This document shows positions 1 to 13,613 of a stretch of DNA of 64,000 nt, one piece after another. The notes beneath the pieces were generated by a model. It was not told the origin of the DNA and ran no database searches. It worked only from the letters and a program-made list of their open reading frames with translations. Every line of letters starts with the position of its first letter. The stretch's first letter is position 1. Origin of the DNA: Panulirus ornatus (taxonomy: Eukaryota; Arthropoda; Malacostraca; Decapoda; Palinuridae); NCBI RefSeq assembly GCF_036320965.1, contig NC_092271.1:13228596-13292595 (forward strand), read 5' to 3'. The position numbers and the translations under genes were made by a program.

Positions 1-255
1 AAGGAATAGAGTGAATTGGAGCGATGTGGTATACCGGGGTTGACGTGCTGTCAGTGGATTGAATCAAGGCATGTGAAGCGTCTGGGGTAAACCATGGAAA
101 GCTGTGTAGGTGTGTATATTTGCGTGTGTGGACGTATGTATATACATGTGTATGGGGGGGTTGGGCCATTTCTTTCGTCTGTTTCCTTGCGCTACCTCGC
201 AAACGCGGGAGACAGCGACAAAGTATAATAAATAAAAAAAAATAATGATAATAAT

Positions 256-302
<47 letters not shown>
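1..302 (+). mobile_element. LINE 3-prime end with (TAA)n tail
   Basis: Begins inside the last codons of the RT frame (GAATAGAGTGAATTGGAGCG) and continues through the shared 3-prime UTR ending GCGGGAGACAGCGACAAAGT. An A-rich stretch and a TAA repeat to about 302 follow, marking the true element end. Confidence 0.75.
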
Positions 303-304
<2 letters not shown>

Positions 305-423
305 TGATGAAATGAGGAAACACCTCCGATTAGAATCGTAAAAAAAAAGAAATACCAAATAAATCCTGCTTGAAATAATGCCTAAGAAGTAACAGGTGTG
401 AATACCTGCATTCCTTCTTGATA

Positions 424-2237
424 TCAACTTTGTTTGGCTAAGAACTTGGCCATCTTGATGTTCGTGGGCGTACTGAGGAACCTGGGTGAGGTCATGTACT
501 GCTTGATGGGCGGCAGTTCCTCAAAGCGCCTTTGGAAGTCCTGCAGGTTCTTGGACTCCTCCAAGAGACTGTCCTCCAGCTGAAGGTATTGTTCCAGGAC
601 GTCGTACATGAGGAAGTCAACGAACGTGATCTACAAGAGAGTCGTCACGTCACTGGTATCACATTTCTGTTTTGTGGTAATAAATCATGATAATGGATGT
701 AGTTTCCTCTATACACTCTGCTGCTTGGTGAAGATTTCTCTCTATTTACTGAGAATTAGCTATTCTGTACATCTGTTTCTTAAATCGGAAGGTTCGAGAG
801 CGTACGACAGCCTAGTCATAAAGCACTCGGAAGGTTTGGGATATGACAGCCTAGCCTTAACCCTTTAAATAAAAACGTCTTACACGAGGAACAGAGTCTA
901 AAGTCGGATGCTACAGATTCAGCAGGTTATGTATAAGATGACATTTTTAAACCCGTGGGATGCAGTTTCCTGTGGATGTAACAGTTAAGTGGTAGTGCCT
1001 ACTAGGATCCAGACTAGGATCAAGACGTCAGGGAGGGCGGAAGCCAAACTATCAATCAACAACTTGTGGGTCATGAGGAGAATCATCACGAGTTCATCCC
1101 AAACAATACTTACAGTGCTAAGAATATGACAGTAAAGGTACATAACAAATGTCTGTGTATATTCTTACATACACGTCGTCTGGGGATGAAAGAAATCAAC
1201 AATTCAGGCAGGAAACTAAACTCACGTTGTCTCCGGCGAACCAGGTTCGACTTCCCAGGAAATCAGAAAACGACCTCAGGGTCTCGATGGAACCCTGCCG
1301 GCATTCCTCAGTGTCCTGATGGGTAATAAGAGAATACATTATCTATTAGCAAGACAAAACTGTACTGCAGTACTGATGAAAATAGTTAGTCAACTATTGG
1401 TATGATCTCCCTTGCTAAAGTCATAATATTATTTTGTGCTAAGAATGATAATCAAAATAATTTATATGAAAGAAGACAAACTTAGTCCTATGTCGACCAG
1501 AGGTCAGCCATGGCAGCCTAAGGCAACCAACCTCAGATCAAGAAGTGGTGAGGTAGCAACATGAAGCCACGTTTTGTTTCACGAGCTATTTTAAACGACT
1601 CGTTTCAATACTCACTCCTTCCTCACCGCTTCAACACCTCAGTCCGCCTTCCCAGCAAGTCCTCATCCTCTTAATGTACAATTTGCAACTTGCATTTCAC
1701 TTAATTACTTTCTGGTCTCTTCAGTAGCGGCACTCTTCCAACGATAACTTAACAGCCACTCTTCAATTCAGTGTTGACAAACTCTCGTCTCCTGGCAGGC
1801 TGACTATACGACCTGAGACCTCCCTCTCATTGGCAGCAGTGTCAGAGGTGGAGGGAACGAGAAGTGGGAGACCAAATTGGAAGTGGGAGGATGGTGTGAA
1901 AAATATTTTGAGCAATCAGGGCCTGAACATGCAGGTGTGCAAGGAATACAGCGAATTGGAACGACGTGATATACCGGGATCGACGTGCGGTCAATGGATT
2001 GAGCCAGGGCATGTGAAGCGTCTGAGGTAAACCATGGAAAGTTTTGTGGGGCCTGGATGCGGAAAGGGAGCTGTGGTTTCGGTGCATTACACATGACACC
2101 TAGACTGAGTGTGAACGAATGTGGCCTTTGTTGTCCTTTCCTAGCGGTGCTTCGTGCGTGTGTGGGGGCGGGGGTGTCATATCAGGTGTGGCGGGGTGGC
2201 GACGAGAATGAATAAAGGCAGCAAGTATGAAGTATGA

Positions 2238-2317
<80 letters not shown>

Positions 2318-2567
2318 TATCCCAGGGGATAGGGGAGAAAGAATACCTCCCACGTATTCCCTGCGTGTCGTAGAAGGCGACTAAAAGGGGAGGGAGCGGG
2401 GGGCTGGATATCCTCCCCTCTCGATTTTTTTTTTTTCAATTTTCCAAAAGAAGGAACAGAAGGGGGCCAGGTGAGGATATTCCCTCAGAGGCCCAGTCCT
2501 CTGTTATTAACGCTACCTTGCTAACGCGGGAAATGGCGAATAGTTTGAAAGAAAGAAAAAAGAAAAA

Positions 2568-2640
<73 letters not shown>

Positions 2641-2878
2641 CCCTGGGGATAGGGGAGAAAGAATACTTCCCATGTATTCCCTGCGTGTCGTAGAAGGCGA
2701 CTAAAAGGGGAGGGAGCGGGGGGCTGGAAATCCTCCCCTCTTTTTTTTTTTTTTTTGATTTTCCAAAAGAAGGAACAGAGAACGAGGCCAGGTGAGGATA
2801 TTCCCTCAGAGGCCCAGTCCTCTGTTCTTAACGCTACCTTGCTAACGCGGGAAATGGCGAATAGTATGAAAGAAAAAG

Positions 2879-2932
<54 letters not shown>

Positions 2933-3089
2933 TGAAATGTATAGGTATGTATATGTGCGTGTGTGTACGTGTATGTATATAAATGTGTATGTGGGTGGGT
3001 TGGGCCATTCTTTCGTGTTTCCTTGCGCTACCTCGCTAACGCGGGAAACAGCGACAAAGTATGATAAATAGATAAATAAGTATATTTAC

Positions 3090-3166
<77 letters not shown>

Positions 3167-5102
3167 CACTTAACCCTAGAACACTGTCCTTGGTCTGTCA
3201 GACCCAAGATCTCTCGAAGTTCGTTTGTTTCTATAGGGTTCCTATACTTATACGACCATGTGGGTCCCTCCACCTTCAGTTTTTGTTCAGACATCTCCGA
3301 GGACCAGTGCATTACTCCTGTTCCTTTTATGGCAGTAGTACAGTAAAGATCTCCAGGGGTTACGGCCCGGGTTGTACGTACATAACTAAAGTAATGAAGA
3401 AGGACGGAAGAAAAAAAAATAAAAGAAAGACACCAAGAAAGTATTGAGATGGAACCCATATATGTACGTCAACATCCTGCACGATTTTCAGCTATTGAAA
3501 TATGTACAACAGTTTGCGTGTGTCTACCTACGTCCTGTGAGGCAACGCGTCTGATGAAGGCTTTGCGGGCGTCAGTGGCCTGGTTCACCAGAGTGTCAAT
3601 GCGCATCCTCTCCGCCTCTGTGTGGCCGCAGAGGTCGTGTTTGCGGCCGAGGTACCGCAAGATAGCGTTGCTTTGAGTGATCTTCACGTCCCCGTCAATA
3701 AAATATGGAAGCTGCGCATAGAAAAAGGGTAATCATTACCTTTTTTGATAGAAAAAGAACTCTAAAGAAGTCATTTAGATGTATGATTATAACAAGTCAA
3801 CCTAACGGCACAGAACATACACACCTCCGATACCTGCAGTGGTCTATGACCTGACTAGTGATGTGACTTACGTCTGGGAAGTCGAGACCCAACTTGAGCC
3901 TGACGTCCAGCCAACACGACTGGTCGTAGTCCGGGGCGGGACCCAGCCTATAGCGCTTCTCATCATAGTGTGTGTCCGTATACTCCAACAGTAGTCTCAC
4001 GGGCTGGCCCATCTGGTGTATAATGACTCGGTTTAAATTTTCAGAAACCATATCAGAATCAAAGAGCAAAACTTCGTGATTGAAGACTTTAACAGTGGAA
4101 TTCAACAGAAAACAAGTATGCTGACGACATGAGGACAAGATCCGTAATTTCTTTCGCTACAGTATTCCCAACATACAGCTTAGTCGCCATGCAACAGTGA
4201 TAATCCTTTACGTAATCCATCCTACCTTCTGAACCCTTAAGTGTATATCGTCATCTAGACTCAATGCCACTTTAGTTGTATGTTTTGGTAGCCTTAATCA
4301 GAATGAAAACAAAAGTTACAAGGAGTACTCCTGTAAGGAATTCTCTAAGCCACGAGATTAATACGGTGTAACCAAGTCCGCCAGAGAAATATGTACTAGG
4401 AGTTGCAACCCCACGATCTCAGCACAAGATATGTATGGCTTTGACTACACCGGCCTTCACCACCAGATACGACACGTTGATAAATGTCATTTATCTTAAA
4501 GATTCTAGAATAATGATACGGAGATGGTTGGGATCCCTGAACGTGTGAATGACTAATAGACAAGATAAAGTATAAAAATCATAATCAACATGTCGACTTC
4601 ACGTAAACTTTGCTACCATCCCTCTCAATTCATACTTAGGAGGTGGGTGGGGAAACATTAGGGGTGTCAGCAAGATATGAAATTAAGTTTGCAGACTTTG
4701 TTACACATTTGCCTGGAATAACGTATCGCTCAGTAGCGATGGAGGAGGGTGCAAGTGTCGCGGTGCTTACATGAAACATTAAAACTGTTCTCACTTGGCT
4801 CTAGCAACAGAGCACCACTGCCGTGACCAGCAGATGATAAGACAGTCCAGCAAAATAATCACTGACGTAATACTCATTTGGTTGACTGATACCAACTGAA
4901 CTGGGACGATCACTCCCTTACCCGGCCAGGGAAGCGCTTGAATCCAGGAAAGCGAAAAGAGAATAGAAATGCGCCAAGTTATACAGCTGCGGAGGGTGGA
5001 TTGTTTTGGCAGGCTTTGTATGCGGCCGCACGATGTTGTAACGTCCTACCTGCCTCAGCTGACTGTTGAACCAAAGTATCGTCACACACACACACACACA
5101 CG

Positions 5103-5181
<79 letters not shown>

Positions 5182-5402
5182 GGGGATAGGGGAGAAAGAA
5201 TACTTCCCACGTATTCCCTGCGTGTCGTAGAAGGCGACTAAAAGGGCGGGGGGCTGGAAATCCTCCCCTCTTTTTTTTTTTTCTTTTCCCAAAGAAGGAA
5301 CAGAGAAGGGGGGCCAGATGAGGATATTCCCTCAAAGGCCCAGTCCTCTGTTCTTAACGCTACCTCGCTAATGCGGGAAATGGCGAATAGTATGAAAGAA
5401 AA

Positions 5403-5480
<78 letters not shown>

Positions 5481-5650
5481 CAATCGGTCACAGCGATGCG
5501 AGTGATCTAGTATTTGCCCATAACCAAGAGGAAAAATGACGCTTTTAAGTCCGAAGTGCATCCTTGTATCTCTACCAACAATGTATTAATCACACGAAAG
5601 GGCACTTTGTACTTACCGTGTTTCACTATCCTCGTGGTTATCAGCATTCA

Positions 5651-5738
<88 letters not shown>

Positions 5739-6293
5739 ATGTGTGTGTGTGTGTGTGTGTGCGTGCGTGTGTGTATGTGTGTGTTTGTGTGTATTTCTAA
5801 CACCTAAATCATGCGATCTCACACTCCACTTACATCAAGTAAGTCAGCAAAATTGCACATACTATTGGACAACAGACAGAAAGAAATATAACCTAAGTTT
5901 CACCAGTAACATGCCGTCATGACGCAAAGAAACCTGCTCAAAACACAATCACTCACCATCAACAAAAATCAGAAAACAACCCCAAACTGCAAATAGCACC
6001 ATCACTAACCAGCTCGCAGAAAAGCATAATGAAAACTGACACAAACTATGTATGGCGCTCACTGACGAAAATCAACTCTTGTCGCACCAGCCCCACCTCC
6101 ACTTATAAAACACTGAAATCATTTCTCCTAAAGAACACAGAATCATATTCATGATAGTTCAAAAAAATGACCCACAAGCCAACCTCATCCCTAAACACGA
6201 AAGTCAAACATGACCTACACAGGCGAGACAGCCAGAGGAACTTTAAAGTTAACTTACACCCCGTATGTCCCAGTAGGCGAAAAGTGGTACCAT
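424..6293 (-). CDS. Mu-class glutathione S-transferase, complete five-exon gene
   Basis: Cytosolic enzyme conjugating glutathione to electrophiles. Coding exons on the minus strand: 6293-6258, 4012-3872, 3711-3532, 1315-1226 and 630-427, with the stop at 426-424. All introns are phase 0 with GT/AG ends, and the sum is 217 residues, the usual mu-class length. Exon 1 encodes [12 protein letters not shown] with the catalytic Tyr at residue 7. Exon 2 has [11 protein letters not shown] and the mu loop ([11 protein letters not shown]). Exon 3 starts with the cis-Pro LP and contains the glutathione-binding QSNAI motif near residues 72-76. Exon 4 ends TWFAGDN and exon 5 starts ITFVDF, the C-domain capping box. 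The exon 3 donor (GAC|GTAGGT) is the least certain boundary; an alternative lies a few bases downstream. The 5-prime introns contain SINEs and TA tracts. No break was seen, so the gene looks functional. Confidence 0.88.
1835..2237 (+). mobile_element. 5-prime-truncated LINE fragment
   Basis: Encodes a diverged copy of the C-terminal block ([20 protein letters not shown]) and the longer form of the 3-prime UTR. It ends directly in a TA tract. Confidence 0.7.
2318..2575 (+). mobile_element. SINE copy 1
   Basis: Starts ATCCCAGGGGATAGGGGAGA, carries the inverted pair GAATAC...GTATTC and the GTCGTAGAAGGCGACTAAAA core, then a T-rich stretch, the AAGGAACAG segment and the tail GCTAACGCGGGAAATGGCGA followed by A-rich and TA repeats. 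Flanked by TA tracts on both sides. Confidence 0.75.
2637..2893 (+). mobile_element. SINE copy 2
   Basis: Nearly identical to copy 1, in the same orientation and separated from it only by a TA tract. The A-rich tail runs into (TA)n and then a LINE 3-prime tail. Confidence 0.75.
2936..3080 (+). mobile_element. LINE 3-prime UTR fragment
   Basis: Contains TGTATATGTGCGTGTGTG, TTGGGCCATTCTTTCGT and GCGGGAAACAGCGACAAAGT. It lacks coding sequence. Confidence 0.65.
5176..5405 (+). mobile_element. SINE copy 3
   Basis: Same family, with a small deletion in the GGGGAGGGAGCGGGG segment. It lies antisense to the GST gene, in its first intron. Confidence 0.75.
5479..5652. mobile_element. Degenerate inverted pair of Penelope-like terminal sequences
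   Basis: The left half (GGTCACAGCGATGCGAGTGATCTAG..) matches the plus-strand terminal sequence at 46287. The right half (CACGAAAGGGCACTT..CCTCGTGGTTATCAGC) is its reverse complement. Both hammerhead cores are mutated. Confidence 0.5.
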
Positions 6294-6399
6294 CTCCGTC
6301 CTGAGTTGATCGTTGCATCAGAGGGATCGGCCGACGTGCGGTGTGGCGCGGCAGTTGAAGGCTACACCAGGAGTGAAGCGGCCAGGCGCCCACCTACTC

Positions 6400-9300
6400 A
6401 CTGAAGCAATAACATCCTCCCCGACTGCATCTAGTTGGTGAGGCGATTCTGAGACCGCACTGTAATGTTGCAGACCTGTACCTTTATGGGTATCTTTTAC
6501 TTATATAACGAACGTTTTATTCTGTTCATTCGGACTAAGATTAGGTTTGAATGAATGTGGAGAAAATGGAACTTGATAATCGCATGCAACCTACCTTTAT
6601 ACCCCAGCACATTGTAATACACATAATATGATCAACACAACACATTGCGAATTCATTTCTGTTAGTGGTTTATGACAACATCCATGACGATCGAAGATGG
6701 CAGAAAAATCAAGCCACCAAGCAACTAATGATTACAGAGTAGGTTCATTACACGTTGTAAATATTCTATTTATTCATTATCGTTACATATTTTACTCAGC
6801 TTTTTCCAATCAATATTTTCTCAGCTATTTTCTTTCCATTTAGTATGTACAAAAGGACTAAATCACCTCATCACGTCTTTCTGAATCATATCTCTGCCCC
6901 ATTTTCTCAAAGTACATTAATATTAGGCTTCATGGCTTATTCGAAAACTGGAATCAACAAACTTGGAAGAGAATGTTTTACTTCTATGACACTATTGCAA
7001 GATTCTGTTTATCTCGACAACTGTTACCACAATTTCATTGGTAATTCATCAGGTTTGATGTTACGCCTGATTAATGCAATACGCGTATTAATGCTCAGTA
7101 TTTAAATGCCCACCAACACCCTCTCCCCCCGTGTTCCATGCATAAGTGGTATTAACTGCTCCACAGGAGACGCTGAACGGTGTTCCGATTTTACTACAAA
7201 TGCTGAAATGAAGCATGGTGGCTGGCTTGTTGATAATATGCACATCTGTGGGAAGCTTTTCCGCTACAGGATTGAAAGTCTTCGGAAGAGCCTTATCTCG
7301 TCACTCTGGTCAGAAGACATCATCATTATGGAGTGGAATTTTCATGCATTCTAGGGAATGTTAGATCTTATAGTTTTTTTTTTTCCTATTATTAAGATAA
7401 GATTGTGAAACTAACTTTACGTAACCTGAGTGGAGTTCTTAAACCAGGAGCAGAGAGCTCATCAAATCGTCAATTACATAGAAAATTTACGAGTTTAGCA
7501 TATGGAAAACCAAGACTTTAATCCTATATGAAGTAAAAAAAAAATACTATTGAAATAGGAGGTTTCTCCGAGACGGAAGGGAAGGTAAACATGGGTCTCG
7601 GGTATGTCATTGCCAGGCCCGTGGTTCTCCAAGTCCCACGTCCATTATAACAAGTTCAGAAATTCTTCCCTCAAAAATCATAATCTGATACACTTAAAGT
7701 AGCTTGTGCTGAAATAATCCAAGTTTATCATGCCGCGTAAAAATCACAAAAACTAAAGTGGAAGAACCAAAGTTGAGGCAATTTCAAAATATGTGTCCTT
7801 CGTCAGTTGAGACAGTGACTGAGGACTTCCATGGTGTAAATGATAATCATGGTTAGAAACCATAGTTCTGTTAAAGGAAATACAAAAAGGATCTTTTAAC
7901 AATCAGGTGCAAAATTTTAATTTATTTCAAAAGAAAATCATTGGAAAATATAGTTTTTTTTTTTAACAATTTGAAAAACTCGCCCCTAAAAGCTATTGCA
8001 ACATTTTACATAATACTGCAAGCTAAGCTTGTAAAAGTCATGATTAAGGAATTTTCTTACAGTACAAAAAAGTTTTCGGACAAATTGTTTCGAGTTTGTG
8101 GAACATGTCACTGTTTTGGTTAGTACGAAGTGGTTTTTCCCCTCTTCCCAGAAAAAGACGGATACAATACTGGGCCAATTAAGAAAGTTCATTAATCTGG
8201 GATATATGATAACCTTAGTGTGGTAATTTGTAGATGAAAAACTTGCTTTTGCCAGTCACCTTTCTCTTGAGACAACTGGTGGTGACTACTGTCTGTATTT
8301 TGTGCATCATCACATGTCCACATTATTTGAAGTAGTGCATTACAGTTCCAACATTCATTCCAGTCATTTGCATGGCATTGTGGATGAAACTAGGAAGGAA
8401 TTAATCCTCCGGCAGACAGCCTCTTAACACACATCCTCAACTTATGCTCAAACTTCCATAATCATAAAAAGTACTTATTGCTTCACACACTATATATCAT
8501 GAGAAACCATCACTGTTCACAAGAAATCCCTTGCAATATCCATTCCATCACCTGAAATGTCCCTTATCAGTCCTCACTACATCCATACATTCCTTGCATG
8601 CTCTTCCTTATTCTTTCTACTGTACAGCTTTAATTAGCCATAAGTTTTAAACTGGTTAATCATCCGCCGTAAGTTCTCAATATCATAAAAGATTTACCCT
8701 ATGCCATTTTCAGATTACTGCATACCGCAAAGCCTTCTCATTTTTTTATTCCATTCTCCTAATTCCTACTTTATCACCTATTTTGACATATATGCACTTG
8801 GATGTCAAATCTGCACGACAGGATTCAGACACCTGCTTCTTAAGACAAGCTTCTGAAACACTCCAGGCTTAAACTTTTTCCATTTAGTAGAAAATCACAA
8901 AATATACATTAATTCTGTCCGTCAGATACCTGTCCCTAAATTCCAAAGACATTTTATAGTTAAATTTTAAAAACCACGCTTCGACCCTCGAGGAAAATGG
9001 GTGATTATTTGGCAGCGATGGAGCAAGAGTAGCAAGTCACGAGCATTACACAAACGACGTACAACACAAGGACGGAAATAATTGCTAATGTTACATATGA
9101 GAGGTTATGAAACTAGACGGTACTGGTGTCACTTCCTTCCAAGGTCAAACGGAGTCTCCGATTACCCGATTACTTCTATTTCCTTAATTGTTATTGGGAA
9201 TCTTTTTTCTAAATTACAAAAATTCCCAAGTCCCCCTTCCTACCCAAGAAGAAAACTTTAATTGTAGGAGTTACTAAAGAAATGAGAAAAGCTACAGGTC

Positions 9301-9754
9301 GCCAACACTTCATACCTACCTCCTCACCAACCTGACACACACATCAGTGACAGCAAACATGACAACATTAGTACGCATCATACACCAGCACCAACAGCCA
9401 CCCACACCCAACCATATATACTATCTGTCGTTAGATTTCATATAAAAACAATTTACAAACATGCATAAAACTCTTTCGCTTCGTAATCCTGATAACTCAC
9501 CATTAACATCCACATTACAGGTGTAACTGATTTATGAAGCAATTTTGTCACTTAATTCACTGTTCAGTTTAAGTATCACCGAACTACAAACACATCATCA
9601 CACGTGATCATGAAAGCTGGAGAGGCGGGAGTGACGTTGGCAGATGACTGCATCAAGACGAATTGGTTGCTTTTCTAGTGTCACAGCTGTCCAGGTGTTA
9701 CCGTGCACTGTTCGGTAGTGTCATTTCTTAACTAAGTAGTGGTAGCTAGGCCTT
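6400..9754. other. Intergenic, no gene recognised
   Basis: AT-rich sequence upstream of the GST start and downstream of the binding-protein-like gene. Only short open frames occur, without family similarity or splice-supported continuation. No strong repeat was seen. Confidence 0.5.
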
Positions 9755-12700
9755 CTATGTTTCTTCCTCGTGGATGACGTAGACGTTTGCTGAGGAAGAT
9801 ACGAGTGTATTGGCGTGTGCAGACCAGTGGACCTCGATGCGGCCCGTCGCTTGCCAGGACACAGAGTCCTCAACTGCGAGATGGAAGCAAGTGAAGCAAC
9901 CTCGAGACCGCTCGAGGGTCTTCGTAAGTTCGAGAATCCCCGTCAGTCCTGCCCAGGTAGACGACTCCCATGATACCCGTTCCATTACCTCCGCCAGGAT
10001 GGAACGCTCATCCTTCGTGAGCCAGTATCCCACACGGCTGGCAACGATGACAGCGTCGTACACCTGAGCGATGCCAACTTCGCGTGTTGACTCAACTTTA
10101 TCCTGAACTCTCTTAGATACATTTTCATATCGAGCTGCGGTATTAATGGGATTTTCACGATATTCAATCGCGTTTAAATCAATGTCACCGAGGAGAGACT
10201 TTTTCGTATCGAGTAGCTGGTTCGGCAAGTTATTCGTTGGAATAAACCAAGGTACTTGTGACAGCTGAGTATCAACAGCGGCAAGTGACCAAGTCGGCCA
10301 GGTTGGGACCTGCTGTGAGAAGTACACCAACAGCTTCACTCCCATACGACTGCAGGGCAGCACCAGCAGCTGCTACCACCTCATGTGCTGGGATGGAGAC
10401 ATCATACCTCACCAGCCCCAAGACCTGGAAAAACAGTACAGCAGGTGTCAGTCTCATTTAGTTTATCTTTCCTTATGGTACATGATACAACTACTGGCAC
10501 AGTCTAGTCATGACGCTACTGTACTGTTTGCTGTACACTTACCTCCATATTGAGGGAAGATAAATTCCACGATGCCAGCTGTGTGGCTAGTATGTCGGCA
10601 GCGGCGGTGTCTGGCAACAGCGGCAGCACCCGCCTCACCCCTCGCTCTTGCATCTGCACATACACGGATTCATTTGTCAAATATATGGACAACTTACAGC
10701 AATATTCATCACAAGACCCTGGTTCTCCTCCTGCTACTATGATGGGTACATTCTTTAAGGTTTAATTAGGGATCTTACCCCAAATGTTCAATACTGTGGC
10801 TCGTTCAACTTTCTAGACCTGCAGACGTGGAATGATATATATTTAAACGAGGGATAGACAGGTCGTCTGACGAACCTCTTCAGTTTCAGAAGTCAGTCCG
10901 AGTGTGCACGACCCTGGCCGGAATGGCCTTAGCCTCTGACCTGACCTTTAAGGATCACGTTACATCATTATCCCTAAGAGTCACACTGGCCAGCAGTGAA
11001 GAGTAATGAATCCCAGTTCGATTACTGATTTCACTGCTTCAAGTAAATGTATTACCTCTGAGTTAATGATTTTGGTTATGGAGTGCAACGACTTTCATGT
11101 GTGCACCTTGACAGACTGTATCTGCAGAGATGCAGATCCTGAAAGCGGGAGATGTTCGATTAATAGACAGCACGACCGCCTCAAGCCAAATTCAAGGGTT
11201 TGTTTTCAGTACAAAAATCCACGAGGAGCGGTGGCCTAAGATCCATCCCTTAATATCATATTTTATAGAGAATCTGTAAACATATTTACACGAACCAGCA
11301 ACAAGTGATAACAGGCCACCGTGCAAAATACCATAGGACAGCATCAAGATGCCTCAGGCCAGGTCGATGGCCCTAATGAATCAATGTCAACCCATTTTGG
11401 TATATATCGCTACATTCATCCTCAAAAGGAGCTAAATTTATAGCTAAGAACACGAAAGTGAATATATAGTGACAAGCTAAACTGCATTTACACTTACTCT
11501 TCAGTAATTAGATATTACCGATTACCATTCAGGAGTCATAAATATTTCTAAAAACAAAGTTTACAGTACTGATGGCTTGGTGGGAGATGTCAGGTTTCTA
11601 TCGTCTCTCGTCCAAAACGAGACTTGACTTTCATCTCGAGTACAAGTCTGAGATGCCAGCCAGTCTTGGCTGTTGCCGTTTGGCCGCAGTGTGTAAGACG
11701 CCGTGTAATAATAGGCTTCCTCTTGAACAATAACTTATCATAGTAATGCCATAGTCTATCTGCAGGACTGGAAAATGGAAACGCTACCAAGCTGACATGG
11801 ATGTTGCTATGGTGGTGTGCTGCTATATTTATACCTGGATCATATCAAAGATCCTCGAGTGGAGCTTAGTCTTTACTGAGTTTTGCTCTACTTCCCCAAG
11901 TGGCAATGCTGCCTCTGGTCTTGTCATGTAATGTCATATTCATCTTGGTGTTGTCACACACGCGCACATGCATTGCCAAACCTTCCTGGATAGTGTCATG
12001 CTCACCTGCACTTTAAGATTATCACCTGGGCGTTGACATGATCATTTGAAAGTCCCAGTGATAAAGGCGTTTTGCAAGAATCATACTGAACCTTCTAAGC
12101 TTTCCTGAGCACGCAACAGACACATGGGAGTTCATAAGCTTACCAGAGCGTTGTCATCATTATATGGGAGTTTCTAACTTGACATGGGTATTGCAATCAT
12201 CACAATCATCACAAAGGAGTTCCTATCTTTACCTGGTGGTTGACTAGCTTACTTCGAAGTTGGCATTCCAACCTGGGCATGAACACGTTCGCCATTCTCA
12301 CCCAGTAATTGCTATTCTCACGTACGAGTCGCCATGCCCAGTTGGGTCCTTCATGCCCATTATCGTGCTACCCCGCCCAACCTAGGCATTTCCACACTCA
12401 CTGTGGATATTACCATAGCCACCCACCTTGTGTACTGCCATACCCACCTAATTAAATCCATACCCGCGTGGGTACTGCCATGCCCACTGGTACTAACTTC
12501 GGTACTACTATGCAAACCCTGGTATTACCATACCCACCTGAAGGAGGGAGGCGGAGAGCGCGGCTGTGCGTGGGGGAGTCATCGAAACAACTGCGAAGTC
12601 AGCCTCCAGGTGCTCTTCCCGCGACGCCGACCACAACCCTGACAGAAACAAGACCACCATCCATTACCTTCCGATCCTTAGCCAAACACAGTCAATCCTC

Positions 12701-13573
12701 CTTTCAACATCCCCATTCCTCTTACAAGAGAATAAAACTTTTCTAGTAATTTTGATCCGAGCGAGTTGGTACAGTGGGTGTACACCAGTAACAAGCTCTG
12801 GTCTATTTCAATAGTGAATTGAGGTTCACTATTATTAACGATAAGCCGACAGCTGCTGGCGACCGTGCTAATCCTTGTGTTGCCAGTCTCGCTTATCGCT
12901 TGAAGGCGATTGTAAAAAATCACACAAAAAAAGAAAAGAATTAGTATGCTCTCAAAAGTAGTCGTTATATTCTCCATCATAAATATTACATGAACTTCAT
13001 CCAGTGTGTTATATATAGTCAGGAGTGCTTATACCGGAGTTACTGATAGTGTACATAACATGGCAACTCTGGAAAAAACTGGTGTTTGATAAGTAAACAA
13101 ATCATACGCGGAGCTCAAGTGAGAGGCGGCTTTCTCTAACCTGTGAAAATGGCCTTCGCTATCGTGCCTGTAACAGGCCTTCACCTGGTTCACAAGGCTT
13201 TCAAAAAAGTCTTTGAAACAGCAACACACAATTCTCCCTAAGGTTCCCATAACTCTTCAGCCTCACAGTCGGGTAACACATACGTGGAGGACCACGAGTG
13301 TATAACTCACTCCCCGTGCTTACAAAAATAGGGACTAAAAACTTCCACTGCTACTACCTTGCAACCTATTACACCTATCCTACGAACAGGAGACACGACC
13401 AACATCCAACCAAGTGTGGGTGAACAGCAGATTCTAGGGATTCTGCTCCAATATCATATATATATTTTCTTTTCATACTATTCGCCATTTCTCGCGTTAG
13501 CGAGGTAGCATTAAGAACAGAGGACTGGGCCTTTGAGGGAATATCCTCACCTGGCCCCCTTCTCTGTTCCTTC

Positions 13574-13613
<40 letters not shown>

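Larger units (their letters stand above)
2238..3161. repeat. Cluster of (TA)n tracts with two SINEs and a LINE tail
   Basis: TA tracts occupy about 2238-2312, 2571-2637, 2893-2930 and 3092-3161. They alternate with SINE copies at 2318-2575 and 2637-2893 and a LINE 3-prime tail at 2936-3080. Confidence 0.85.
5085..5720. repeat. CA and TA microsatellites flanking a SINE and Penelope ends
   Basis: (CA)n at about 5085-5118, then (TA)n at 5119-5177, 5405-5478 and 5653-5720, and (GT)n from 5721 to about 5790. They lie in intron 1 of the GST gene. Confidence 0.8.

Noticed and set aside
2637..3008. Open frames rich in Tyr-Ile (YIYIY) or His-Thr repeats across the window
   Set aside because: They translate TA or CA microsatellites and SINE sequence on arbitrary strands; no conserved domain or splice support.
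11590..11790. Candidate exon of the binding-protein-like gene (acceptor TCCTGCAG at about 11760)
   Set aside because: The phase-1 frame has no fold-like pattern, and the exon at 12538-12638 already fills the gap with correct phases at both ends.
12334..12814. Plus-strand open frames over the 12.5 kb region
   Set aside because: They overlap the minus-strand exon 12638-12538 as antisense frames, with no supporting motif of their own.
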